In this document: piece by piece, positions 51,295-63,500 of the stretch
Layout: each line of letters starts with the position of its first letter
Position numbering within the stretch: position 1 is the stretch's first letter
From: Kryptolebias marmoratus
Lineage: Eukaryota > Chordata > Actinopteri > Cyprinodontiformes > Rivulidae
Assembly (NCBI RefSeq): GCF_001649575.2
Contig: NC_051431.1
Coordinates: 16,774,173-16,838,172, forward strand
DNA length: 64,000 bases
Direction of reading: 5' to 3'
The notes under the pieces: model-generated
Database searches by the model: none
What the model was told of the DNA's origin: nothing
The model's input: only the letters and a program-made list of their open reading frames with translations
Position numbers and translations under genes: made by a program

Positions 51295-53089
51295 GAAAAA
51301 ACTATCTATACAGCCGATGGATCATATCAAAAAGTCGTGTCTTTATGAAACGCAGGACCTGAGAGATTCATCAACTGTATGTCTTTGGGAATCTCTTTAT
51401 TGGTGCTTAAACACCATTTTATGTACCAAACTGTGTTATCTTTGGTATTTTTTTATGGACTGGATAAAAGAAATGGGAACAGTTTGTGTCTTCGCGGCAC
51501 AAAACGCCTCAACATTAAACTGAAAACGTATTCTTGACTCAGTTGTTCGTTACGTGTCGACTCGGATCTGATTCATCCTTTAGGTTGGGGAGCCAAGTGG
51601 CTCGAACCAAACCAACATTCAGCTGAAAAGTAGCTGAAGGTCCAAGGAAAGGCTCTGAAACTTGATCGGTACCACTTTAAACAAATGACCTGAAGGTCTG
51701 ACGTCTTGGAAGCAAGATTTAAAGAAGGAAGAAGAGACTCAAAACTTTTGCACAGCACTGGACGGTCCAGGTGTGCGTTTAATAGCTCTACTATTTGTCA
51801 CCTGAGAAGGTGGAAGAGTTCAACATTTTACTGTCGTCTTGTGCTTTTACAGAATTTGTTTTTCTTAAACACATTCAGCTCATTGTGTGTACTTAGTTTT
51901 TTGATTTTTTTCAGTTTTTCCAAAAAGGTTGATGCCCTACAGTCCAGCTTTGCCCAAATGATGATTCACTTTTTTCTCCCCTCTGTCTCTCTCTCTGTCT
52001 GTGCTTTTGTGAAATGAATATACCAGCACACAGACGGTCTGCCACACATGCTGGCCGTGAGAAGACGAGCTTGAACTTCTCCCCCAACGCGCTGCGTGTG
52101 CGTGTGTGTGTACTGTAAACACAAACACACAGAGACAGAAACTTCTGCAGAGCCTGCAGGTTTCATGACAGTGTGGCGCAAAAGGTCCCTAAAATAGAAG
52201 CCTATGGACGTGCTTTGAGGAAAAAACGTCACTTCTGACTCGGTGTGGTGGGCTGTGGTGATCGGTTTGGAGCCCTGAGGAGGGTTTTTGGCGCGTTTGT
52301 GTGTGTGTGAGTCACGGTGGTCCACTTCCCCTTCATTCTTCTAAGCAGAACTGACACATCAGGGTCACTCTTTACCTCTGGACACCCACCGGAGTGCCCT
52401 GCGAGGGGCGTGCACACATGAGCTCTTCACTACACTGTTCACAAGCAGGAAACACACACACACCAACAGAGGAGAGGCCTTTACTTTATGGGTGGTGGTT
52501 GTATAACACACAGGGATGGAAATTAACAGAAGGGTCGCGAACAGAGGAGGGAGATGAAGCTCGAGCTGGTGGAAAAGGCTTCAGCCGTGGACTGGTGGCG
52601 AGGGGTGCGTCACCCCCACCTGCAGGGACCCTCCGGCTCAGCTCGCACCTCCCACAATCAGGAAGGACACCTGGACATCTTCCTGTGTTTTGACACTTCT
52701 ACCTTCCTTGTCAGGGAGCACAGAAACGGGACACCTGCAGCTCCGCGGCAGCGCACTGGACCCTGGTTCAGGAAGTTCAGCCTGAAGCGGCTCTGCTGCC
52801 CGCTTTTAGGACAGAGTGAACCGAGTTCAGCCTGGGGTGTGTTTTAGACAGAAGGTAGGAAGGGGTTCATGTTCAGGGCTTAAAAAATGATCAATTTTAA
52901 TCCTATTTGTAATCTGCTCATAAGTGGGGAATTAAATGAACATATGCATGGATAAAACGTTCATTTTTATTACTTTCAGCTGAGATTTCTGAAGCCTGAA
53001 ATATGTGGATATCACCAAGTATTTGATTTCCTCCTCCAAGGTTTAGTTATTGGTCTTTTATTGGCTTCAGCAAGTGAAAATCAGATTGA

Positions 53090-53300
53090 TTCAGCTCAGT
53101 TTACTTGTATAAAACCAAGCCACAACAAAAGTCGTCTCAGGGCGCTGCACGTAAACATTCACAGGCATTATAAAAAGTCAGTAAAAGTTATCTTTCTAAG
53201 GAAGCCAACAGATTTGCGATAAATCTTCACTTTGAGCAGCATAGGAGACAGTGGAAAGGAGAAACTCCCTTTGAACCAGAACCAGGCTCAGGACAAGCAG
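53090..53300 (+). repeat. Fish interspersed repeat fragment
   Basis: gattcagctcagtttacttg then tataaaaccaagccacaaca, tcgtctcagggcgctgcacg, gacagtggaaaggagaaact and gaaccaggctcagg follow the order of a repeat very common in teleosts (remembered). Class uncertain. Confidence 0.55.
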
Positions 53301-53479
53301 CCAGCTGCTTTGACTGTTTTGGGACAAGATGTTTCGAACTGATCAGTTTGAGATAAGATGATTGGATTTCCTCCTTAGTAGTTTTTTTTTTTTTTTTTAC
53401 TTTTGGTTGTTGTTTTGTTTTGACATCTTCACTTCCTGTTTTATTTTGGAGCATTATTTCCTTTCTCCTTCATTTGTTC

Positions 53480-54110
53480 CTGTCATAACTCGGGAGGTAC
53501 TGTCCAGAAGAGCGAAACCAAGACCAAAACACGGAGACGGAAGTAAAGGTAAGTGAATTTATTTACAGGGTGAGACTATATACAGTGGGCGGTGTCCGGA
53601 GTGGTCTGCAAGAGAAGGAGAGCTAGGTGAGTCTCGGGTACAGGTCTTGATCCACACNNNNNNNNNNNNNNNNNNNNNNNNNNNNNNNNNNNNNNNNNNN
53701 NNNNNNNNNNNNNNNNNNNNNNNNNNNNNNNNNNNNNNNNNNNNNNNNNNNNNNNNNNNNNNNNNNNNNNNNNNNNNNNNNNNNNNNNNNNNNNNNNNNN
53801 NNNNNNNNNNNNNNNNNNNNNNNNNNNNNNNNNNNNNNNNNNNNNNNNNNNNNNNNNNNNNNNNNNNNNNNNNNNNNNNNNNNNNNNNNNNNNNNNNNNN
53901 NNNNNNNNNNNNNNNNNNNNNNNNNNNNNNNNNNNNNNNNNNNNNNNNNNNNNNNNNAGGTTCGATGCTCCAGCGAAGGTCTGATCACCGCCTGCTGCTT
54001 AAATCCTGGCTGGTCTCATCAGTGGTATGAGGAACACCTGTGGAACAATAATTAGTGGCGCCGCCCAGAGGGCGGAACCAAAACCCAGATCCTCACAGTT
54101 CCTCGTTCTT
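53480..54110. mobile_element. Putative transposon-like block containing the second gap
   Basis: Flanks of the gap (tgtcataactcggg, accaaaacacggagacggaa, gtgaatttatttacagggtg, gtccggagtggtctg before; aggttcgatgctccagcg, aatcctggctggtctcatca, gaacacctgtgg and ccagatcctcacag after) resemble a fish element class with internal minisatellites. Boundaries and family unverified. Confidence 0.35.
53658..53957. other. Assembly gap (300 N)
   Basis: The gap content is unknown; the flanks look repetitive, so a collapsed minisatellite is likely. Confidence 0.95.
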
Positions 54111-54409
54111 TGTCCTCATCAGCACACCTGTTCTTCGCGTTCATTACTCCTCTGTGGGTTTATGCTCTTAATTTCTTTCTCTCCGAGCCTCGTGTTGTTG
54201 CTTCAGTGTTAGTCTGTATCGTCCCGAGTGGTTTGCATTCTTCCTGACTTTAGTGTCAGTTTTTGTAATCTTGTCCATCCTCTCTTTGTTTTACATTTTG
54301 TGTGATTTCCATGTCGGAGTGTTTCATCTACGCCTGCCTGACTCTGGACTTTTCTCTGTATTTGGGTCCATAACATGTCTTCTCTGGGATCTGGACTGAC
54401 CCTTGCGAG

Positions 54410-54470
54410 TTCCATTAAAATCGGTCCTGTGGTTCATGAAATATTTTGCTAACAGACAGACGTGTGAAGA
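54410..54470 (+). repeat. Interspersed repeat family A, 3' fragment
   Basis: aaaatcggtcctgtggttca then tgaaatattttgctaacaga matches the 3' end of the family. Confidence 0.5.
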
Positions 54471-54884
54471 CCCAGACAAGCAAAAATATTATCACTCGCC
54501 TTTTACAGCCGGCAATAATAAGATGTTTTTTTTTTTTTGTCTGTTTTCTGCAGTTTAAAAGCTCAAAACATGGAACGGTTCAGAAAGAATTTCTTTCCCT
54601 CCTTTTTGGAGGAAACTCGAGGATCTTAGATCTTGTCACGCTCGTCCCCTTTAGAAGCAGATTGGCTTTAGACGCTGAACCAAGTGCGAGCACGGTTCTT
54701 AGAAACCCGGAGCCGTCTAAGAACTGAGTCTGTGTTCGCACACAGCTGTGCGGAGAGGAGAGACATTTTGGTGATTTCACCCGTTGGGCCTTTTTTAATA
54801 CATCCATTCCGCAGGAGTCCGTCTGCGACTAGCTCAGAGGCAGAAACCGCTCGAAGTCAGTCAGTTTCCAGAGACTGAGCCAAA

Positions 54885-54940
54885 CTCTGGTGGTGGTGGT
54901 AGCTGAGAGTCATCCCCAGCATGTGCTTTGAGAGTTAACG
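54885..54940 (-). repeat. Interspersed repeat family A, inverted 5' fragment
   Basis: gtggtagctgagagtcatcc then ccagcatgtgctttgagag is the reverse complement of the family start. Confidence 0.5.
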
Positions 54941-55737
54941 GCTCTCCGTGGAAGCAGTGACGGGAAAGGCAAAGAATCCTTCACCTTTTAGCTTTTTATT
55001 AGCTTTGTAAAAAAACATTCAGAGGAAGAACTAATAAGGCCGGTGAAGGCTGCTTAGAGGGGATACGTGTTAAAGAGAAATGTTTTAATGTCAAACTGAT
55101 AATAGAGGGGGGAAAAAAGAACAAAACCCCAATTGGTCTGGTTGTCCAGCGTTCGGACGAACCATGTTGAGAAATGAGCCGTTGAAGGCTTTAAAACTGA
55201 AATTTGATGAGGGGGACGTTGTGTTTAGTTTAGACTCCCTCTCTGCTTGGTGCTGCCAGTGTGAGCAGACGGGGCCCGCGGGCCGATTGTGCGGCTGTGT
55301 TCCAATTGATTCTGACAGGGAAAAGGCCCCGAAACCTCCCCAAGCGCTCGGCGCAGTTGACAGCCAGGAACGCGGCGCTCTTAGAGATGCAGCTGCGACG
55401 GCTCACGAGCCGGTGCCAGGAGGAGCCCGTCGGCAGGCAGCGGTTCAGGCTCGTGGAAGGGAAGGAAGTCTGATGTGTCACGTGTTGGGCTGGATTTCGA
55501 GCCAGAGGTCACGGAGCTGCGGCATGCGATAACGCTTAAGGATGTGGAGGGATGCATGATTCCACCTGAGAGGAGGACGAACCTGCCAGGGAAATGTTCT
55601 TGGAACAAAAAATGATTGTTGTCTTTAGAAAGAAGAGTCTCGGTTAAATCGCAGGGAGACCTTTCTCCACTTAGAGCCAAGGGAAGCTACTGTGTCATAT
55701 TCTTGTCTTTACCGTGCATCGTATTAACTTTCTAAAG

Positions 55738-55951
55738 CAGTGGTCTCCAATCCTGGTCCTTGAGGGCCACCATCCTGCATGTTTTACTTGTTTCTCTGCT
55801 CCAACACATCTGATTTGAATCAATGGGTGATTAACAGGCTTGTGCAGAACTTGACGAGGTAATTTAACCACTGAATCAGGTGTGTTGGAGCAGAGAAACA
55901 AGGAAAACATGCAGGATGGTGGCCCTCCAGGACCAGGATTGGAGACCCCTG
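55738..55951. mobile_element. Palindromic MITE (hAT-like, 214 bp)
   Basis: Begins cagtggtctccaatcctggt and ends with its near reverse complement, accaggattggagacccctg. The inverted repeat continues inward (gagggccaccatcctgcatg / catgcaggatggtggccctc, tttctctgctccaacacatc / ggtgtgttggagcagagaaa), leaving a short central loop near 55820-55870. A perfect 8-bp duplication is not preserved. Confidence 0.8.
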
Positions 55952-57976
55952 TTAAAGTGAAGTTACATTGAATGGGTCATCATGTTTGGGTGGATTTTGC
56001 AGGACTTTCTTGTTGTCCTGCAGTAGAGCCCATTTTGCACGTCCACAAGTCATCCATTTAAACCAGTTGGTTTAAAGCGAGAACACGTCTAAAACATGCA
56101 GGAGAGCGTAAACCGTTCTTAATTCAATTAGCTGAAGTATTTTTCCATCACGGGTTTTTATGGCTGGTCGGTTGGCGGGAAAAAAAAACAATCCCAGGGT
56201 TTCAGTAGGACCACGAGAAACAGGGTTATGAAGACGTCAAAGTGTTAGCTTTTTTACGTTTTATGAACTCCCTCCTCCGAGCAAATTTTATCATCTGAGC
56301 AGAACTACCAGCCTTCAACTGAGCCGTTACAACCTCCATTCCTCCTCATGAAGATTGTTTCAGGTTTGTTACCACCTGTGTACCTCAGCCAGGATTCACT
56401 GGGCAGGAGGAGGACGTGGCGATGAAGACTGATAGTGCGGCGGGGTTGCCTGAAGAATTCAGAATCGCTTCGAAAGGTTTGTTGACTTGTCGGCCTGTTG
56501 ATAAGCTCACAGAGTTGGTCGAGCCATTTTCGAGTCATCCATCCCTGCTCTCTGAGTAACATCTTCAAACACGCGGCTGAACGCGACACTCTGGCGGGGA
56601 CGGAAAACCAGATTCATCAGAAGTTCCCTGAAGTTTCTGGAAAGTGATCAATGAAGTTCATTTTAAGCGCTCTAACCACATGGCTGCTCCTCTTCTTTTT
56701 CTTTTCTTTTTTTTTAACTCCATCTTCACGCTTGCCGCTTGAGAGCTCTGCTAAGTGGCTGTGGACATGTGGAGATTTCCGCTAAGTAAGCACTGTGACG
56801 AGGCCCAAATACCGTCCTTGGCTGTATTGATCCCACCGCCGCAGGGGAGTGCAGTCCTTTTTTTAGAGGTTCTGACAAGAATCCACAGAACCGGAGAAGT
56901 ACGTCTGCGTTTACGGCACCATCTGGGTTACAGAACGCCAGAAACATTCCAACACTTCTTAGGCAAGACAGAGGTCGATTTGTTGAAACAACTATCAGTT
57001 TCTACCCCCCTGAACGGACGTAATTAAATGCTCAAGTTGTCTGTTTTTTTGTTACATGTATTTTATCTGTGGCTCCTTTAACTGAAGATGAGTGAAAAGG
57101 AGCGAACTGATCAGTGTTCAACAGGGTGCAGCGGCGGGGATTGTGGTCAGGAAATGCAGCTATTGGTGTTCTGGATTTTTAAACCCGACCTGAAAGGGTC
57201 GCAAAGCCAAAACGAATCCCAAAGCTTCCCTTTGTTCGATCGCCTAATGATTCGGCTGACAAGACGGTAAGTTCTCGGGAAGGAAACTAAACTGGATGGT
57301 CGATAAGTTGTTTGTCAGCTGCGGCGGGGGGAAGAATATTGGCTTCGTAATGAGCTGCTTCCACGTGAGGCCTGAAAGCTCCCTGAACGGATTGTTAAAA
57401 AACAATAAAAAAAACGCTGGAGCAGAACGCAGCAAGGTTTGAATGTTGTCAAAAGCCTGCTGCAGTTTAGGCAGAGGGGAAGGGATTGGGATTCCTCTGA
57501 CTGATCCTCTGATCGTTACCTGAATCGGCGCTGTAGAACAAAGGGAGCTCCGGCGTTACTCTCGGCTTTGGAGCGCCTTCATGTCTGTTTTGACTCCGGA
57601 ATACAAATAGTTCTAATCTCAGACCAAATCCCACCTGCTTTATTGGAATACCCGCCGGGTTTTAGGCCCTGCAGATTCCCTGTAGCTGCAGAGGGTGAAC
57701 AGAACAGCGACGAACAAAGGTGATGATTCTCTATCATTTTTGTTTTTGTTGTTGATGATGTATGGTATGAAGTGACCCGTGGCGCTGCTCCGCTGTCCTT
57801 TTCTAACTGTTCCCTGCCTCCAACACCGCTGAGGTTCCACATGTTGGCTCAGAGAGCGAGGACTTTCAATTTATTGTGAAGATATGTAGGAAAAACATCA
57901 TTTGCATCATCTTAAACCTGTTAAACTTCTTAGTCATTTAATCAAGTGTATACACTTTGCATCTCCTGACACACAT

Positions 57977-57994
57977 ACACACACACACACACAC
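57977..57994. repeat. (AC)9 microsatellite
   Basis: Nine AC units after an interrupted AC stretch. Confidence 0.9.
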
Positions 57995-58274
57995 TGCTGC
58001 TTTAAATAATAGGGCCATGTTATATAACACTGCTAAACTCCTATAAAGTGTCCAAAATGTCATTTTTTACAAGAATCAAAAACATCAACTCTTTTAAAAT
58101 ACATATTTCATGCTACTGCTCACAAAAATCCATCTATGTAATGTGGAGCTGGTATTTATTCTGCTTGTTTGTGTCTACTGTAAAGGCATGTGTGCGACTT
58201 TTGTACATTGGAGTTGAAACTATAGCGTCCTTTGAAGGAATGCCTATCACCCATTTTAAACAAAGATGTCTGTA

Positions 58275-58515
58275 AGCTCTCAAGGTGTCTGTTGGGGATG
58301 ACTCTCAGCTACTACCACACCAAATTTCAGCTCAGCCTCTGTAAAATAGACTGAATTAAAGTCATTTCCGTGTTCACTGAGCTACCCTGAATCGGATTGA
58401 TTTCAGGAGTTAATTGGTTGCAGATGCGACAATGACTTTGTGAGAGGTTCATGAAGTTTCTCCAACGCTTTGTGAGATATTTTGCTAACACTACAGACAA
58501 ACAAACACATACAGG
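58275..58515 (+). repeat. Interspersed repeat family A copy
   Basis: tgttggggatgactctcagc, tactaccacaccaaatttca, gagttaattggttgcagatg, gagatattttgctaacacta, then acaaacaaacac. Near full-length by comparison with 58985-59235. Confidence 0.65.
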
Positions 58516-58839
58516 GGGCAGTGACATTTTTATGAAAGGCAGGTGATGAATTATTTGGGAAAGATTAGGTTTTAAAGAGCTTTATCTGTCAAGTTTTTAT
58601 GATTTTTCCTTCTTTCTTTTTTTTTTTTGATCAGATTTTGTGTAATTTGTTTGTTTTTAAGACGACATTCTTGGGAGATATTTGATCAGGCAGCAAATCT
58701 TTGCCCGATACAAAACTTGCCAGGTAATTTTATTTTAGGGCATGTCTGGGAGTTTGCCTGTGCAGTTTGTGCAATTCTTGAGATGCAAATGAGTTGATTT
58801 TTATGTTTTTGTTTATTTTTTAATGGTTAATCGGGTTGA

Positions 58840-58925
58840 CTCCAAATGGTAATGAGCCATAGATGTACACAAAATGATTACTTTTTGAAAGTTACATTAA
58901 AATCCAGTGGTTCATGAGGTAAAAC
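58840..58925 (+). repeat. Interspersed repeat family A, 3' fragment
   Basis: agatgtacacaaaatgatta and aaaatccagtggttcatgag match the 3' half of the family; it lies between two fuller copies. Confidence 0.55.
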
Positions 58926-58984
58926 CAGGCAGAATTGGCTGCAGTGGTGAATGGCAAAATTATAAAAACACATCTCACACGATC

Positions 58985-59235
58985 AGTTCGCACTCAGAGT
59001 ATGTGTTGGGGATTACTCTCAGCTACGAGCACACCAAGTTTTAGCTCAGCATCTGTAAAACTGACCGAGTTAGAGACATTTTTGTGTTTGCTAAAGTTGC
59101 TTAGCTGCGTCGGCCATCTTAGATTAGGTTGACTTCAAAAGTCAATCAGTCGCAGATGTGCATCCAGTGATTACTTTCTGAGAATTTCGTTAAAATCGGT
59201 GCACTGGTTCATCAGATACGTTGCTAACAGACAGG
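58985..59235 (+). repeat. Interspersed repeat family A copy
   Basis: gtgttggggattactctcag, gcacaccaagttttagctca, gtaaaactgaccgagttaga, cggccatcttagattaggtt, ttaaaatcggtgcactggtt and gttgctaacagacagg. The best preserved copy in the window. Confidence 0.65.
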
Positions 59236-62200
59236 CATCTGTTGCACGTTCATCCCGTCAAAATCGGGCTGTCCTTCCCGCCAAACCTTCCACCTCCACC
59301 ACCGGAGACGCAGCCTTTATGGACACAATCAATGAAACATCTCCGTCCAGTTCAGGCTCCTAATACACGATCCCTATTTTGTGCTTGCCGACAAAAACCC
59401 ATTTTTCGCTGCAGAAATCCTGATCCGCGTTGTCACGGAAACCAGCCAAGCGAGAATGATCCCCCATCGAGGTGTCGATCCCTGCAGCACATCGATTATC
59501 ATCTCGGGGAGGTGGGGGTGGGATCACAGTCGAGCTGAGCGGAGGGGCGGCCTCGGTGCTAAAGCTAAGCTGCTACTGCCAAGATAGGACCACGTGAAAG
59601 GAGAAAACTCCAGAAGTTCAGCTTTGTTCGGCGTCTTTAACATATCAGCCTGCCTTTTTCACTTTTACTGTCTGGATTCCTCCTGAGACACTTGGTTGCT
59701 GATGTGCACAGGTAGCTGAACGGCGTTCGCGTGGCGCCTGAATCGTTAATCGCAGCAGCTCGCCTGTCCCCTTCAGTTCAGCAGCCAGACGCAAAGTCCT
59801 AATTTAAATCTAAAATGTTGACACAAACAGGCACAAGCGTGTACGCTTAAAACTGAAAAGGACTTGCGCAGTTATGACTCCTATTATTTAATTAAACCAA
59901 CAGTAACCCCCCCCCCCCAATAAAGTCTAGTGTGTGTGTTTAATTAAGTCAGAGGCAATGGGTTTTATGTTCACCGTAACCGCTAATGATGTCTAATAAC
60001 ATCAACTTTACAATCCCTGTTAGGACTTTCCCAGTCCTGAGGGTCTGCAGAGTGCAGTCCTGAGTGGCGTCACGCCGAGGAATCAGTCAGCAGCTAAATG
60101 GTGGGCAGGTAGGGGTCCTGGACACACACACCCCGCAGGTTGAGGAGGCTGGTTTGAAGCTCAGTGCAGAGTGTTTAGACAGAGCTGACAATCAATTTCA
60201 ATAACCCTGTGTGTGTGTGGGTATGTGTGTGGTGGGACGTGCAAATTATGAGAGGGCTTCTTGGAAGGAAGAGCAAATAAGACGACTGCTCTGGGAGACG
60301 GATTTAAAGTCCTACAGAAACCAAAACACGGCAAATACGTCGGCATGTGTCCAGAAATACTCAGATTGTTTGTTCTGGCCTTACTGAACTCTAAGAGTTA
60401 GAGACTGAGCGACCGGCGGCCATGTTTGGCACACGATTTAATCTGCTGTTTTACACTTTCAAACTGAAGATAGGAAGATTTGGACCAGTTTTATAATCAC
60501 TGTTGCGTCTTCTTTTTAGACCTGGACGTGTTTCCTGTCAGAGGTGCAGGTGTCAAAAACAGCAACTGAAACTAGCTGGAGAAGCTTGCGACAAAAGATG
60601 CTCGCAACAACTCTGTGGCAGTTTTTCACGTTCATGATTCAACAGAACAACAATACAAGCCGCTGCCACTCAGACGAGGAAGTTGTTGTTAATAAACCTG
60701 CAGCCAAGAAATTATATCAGACATCTGACTTGAGGTAATGTGTATGATGAACTCAGGTGTCTTCTTCAGTCTATATCGTCTTTTTTAATATTTTCTTCTT
60801 GTTTCAGAGTTAATATTAGAAGCTGTATGGTTGGATTTTTGTTGAAGACTTTTAAACTGCTTTAATGGAGAAGGCAAACAATGTCTTTTTAAGTTTGATC
60901 TTATTTTTTTTTTTGTTCATTAAAGCATGTTTGTTCTTAATTTGATATAATATCTAACTGAGAAAAGGTATTTGATATTTCTGTTTGAATGATGTGACAT
61001 CTTACATCTAAAACCAAAGTAAATTTATGTATTTTTTCAATACATAAGTGCTCTATTTCTTCAAACTGAGGTCATTCAAAGAGCTATCCACTACAGGTAA
61101 GATATTAAATAAAGCCCCACCTCAAAATATCTGATTTATCCCTTTAAAGTGTTTTTCTTTACTGCCACTCGATGTACTCAGGTTCCAAGTGTGTGTTTTT
61201 GTGTGTTTTTCCTCCTTGAAGCCTCTCCTGCAGGCTGTGGGTGAAGAGGAGTAAAACTGTGTGCCTGATGTTCTGCAGTGTCACATGAAGCTCTCTCAGC
61301 TGGAGACACTTCATCCAAACAGTTTCCTTTTATACATTTCATTAACACCTTGTCTCCAGTCACCTCCAGCTGACTGGAGGACACACAAACCCAGAAATAC
61401 ACAATTTCACTCACACACACCGGGTTCAGCTTCTTCAGTGCAGCAAAAGCTGTCTGCATCTGATTACGCTGCCCTTCCTTCAAGTTTATCACCAATTACT
61501 GATCCTCGGAAAGAAAAAAAAAAAAAAAGAAAGAAAGAAAAGAGAGAAAGCTCCTTCTCCTTGTCCCCATGGCAACCACTCTCCTCTTCTCCTTTCCTGC
61601 ACAATCAATCAGACGACTGTCTAGCTGTCCTGCCCCATCCGAGCTAAAGGGCAGGAGTTCGAAAACCAAATATCACATTCAGAGGGTTTGGCCCGCAGGC
61701 TATTTTTGGGCATCTTCACCTACAGTGCCTGCGTGCCATCCGTCTTTTGTCAGATGAAGCTGTCACCTTCATTGTCTTCTTGCTTACAAAACATTTTTTT
61801 TTAGTCGAAAGAGCCAAAAGCAAGTATGGAATTAAATTTACAAAAATACTTGGGATTCGGTCGCATTTTGCAATAGCTTGGCACCTTTCAGTAGTTAGGT
61901 TTAGGCAACATAAACTTGATTTCTGCTAATCTCATATTTTCTTGATTTGGAGCTTGCTACTAAACAAAGGCTTCATGGTGACCAACAACTCAGCCACTGT
62001 GCATCATATGGAATAGTTAAATTGTTGGTTGCCATGTTGGTAGCTCCCTTTAAGCAAATGACACTTAAATTTAATGTTCAGTTCACATATATCTGAGACC
62101 AGCCAATAAGGTCTTAGGCTAATATACACACGAAGAGTCCAAATATGCACACTCTTCTCTTTAACTATATAACTTCACAGGTAAAATTCTTTTTGAAATG

Positions 62201-62340
62201 TACTAAATCTATTATTTTCTTCCCCAGCCCAAAGGTTGACAAATATTGAACTGGAAGCGTCACAGACCAGCAACAAACTTTATTATGCTGTATTTTACTG
62301 AGATAATCGTCAAGTAACCTGTCAAAAACACACATTGAGC

Positions 62341-62420
62341 AATCTAGTTAGCCTAACAGCCATTAGCTTAGCATAGCAGTCATTAGCTTAGCATAGCAGT
62401 CATTAGCTTAGCCTAGCGCA
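62341..62420. repeat. 20-bp tandem repeat (three to four units)
   Basis: Units cattagcttagcatagcagt at 62361 and 62381 are identical; a third at 62401 and a diverged one at 62341. The following gcgcaaatgaaaacaaaaag recurs with one change (gtgcaaatgaaaacaaaaag) near 62585, suggesting an older duplication of roughly 180 bases. Confidence 0.85.
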
Positions 62421-63056
62421 AATGAAAACAAAAAGAAATAATTAGCTTGGCTCTCTTATTAAATGGTTAGCAGTTAACATTTAAGGTTTATTTTTGTTTA
62501 TCATTCAACTAGTTAAAAAGAGATAAAGATTTAACTTAGGCTGTGTGTAAATTGGCAAAGCTTAGCTTAGCGTAGCTTAGTTTAGTGCAAATGAAAACAA
62601 AAAGGAGTTAAGCTTGCCTCTGTAATTATCAGACTTTTTGCAGTTTTTATTTTAGGTTAGATTCTCTGTTGGGTTTTTGCAGACCTTTTGTAAGGTCCGC
62701 TGTTTACTATGGCTTCTCGTTTGAGGGAAACACTTGTAAATAAATTAGAATTGATACATAACTATTTCAAGTTTTGAGCATTCGTTGAATCAGCTGCAAG
62801 TGGATTAAATCACCAACAGCATGAAATATAAATGTGTTCCAGTTTTTGTCATATATGCTCGTCTAGTAGCCTATTTTATGTGCTTATCTATAGCTGCCTG
62901 TGTTTTATTCCCGTTTTTTTTTTTAATTTCTCACACCCTCTGTTGTCATTGTTTGACTCAATCTTTCAGCCTGCCCATTCCTCACCAACACCAGACACTG
63001 AGAAATCGGGGAGCATTTCTTGTCCGACACGCAGCTTATCTAACAGATCATAATGG

Positions 63057-63500
63057 AAGGACTCGGGAGATTGTGGTAGTGGTGCCAAAGGAATCGATCT
63101 GGAGGGAGGAAGAAACAAAATTACAGATGGGGAAAAGAAAAAGAGAGTGATATATATATATATATATATATATAAAGGGGGTGAGAAAAAAAGTTTCTAA
63201 TGCATAAGGGTGAAATGGTGGTTTTAAAGAGGAAAAATTTGACAGTGTAAAGAGAGTAAGGAGATGATAGTAAAAAGATGAATAAGGTAGGAGATGAAAA
63301 AGGTCAACAGTGGAGAAACTAAAAGAGATGAAGCGAATCATCAAACGGGTTAAGGTTTTCGCAGTCATTTTATTTTTCAAAATCTGCTGAACCCTGTGAG
63401 TTGAAATGGATAGAGGAAGGAAAGGAGCAGAAAAAAAGGAGTGGTGAGAAAGATGGGAAAAACCGCTGGAGGAAGAGGAGGGGAGGGCCGGGGAGCCAAG
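63057..63500. repeat. Purine-rich low-complexity tract with (TA)12
   Basis: Plus strand is mostly A and G for more than 400 bases, with (TA)12 at 63151-63174. It creates a spurious 199-codon minus-strand ORF rich in Ser, Phe and Leu. Confidence 0.75.

Noticed and set aside
52554..52847. 97-codon ORF in GC-richer DNA downstream of ARAP1
   Set aside because: No domain, no splice partners; not a match to expected neighbours such as pde2a or stard10 as I remember them.
55164..55532. GC-rich ORFs resembling an exon (for example LEMQLRRLTSRCQEEPVGR in a second frame)
   Set aside because: No frame is clearly preferred, no matching neighbouring exons, and no family recognised.
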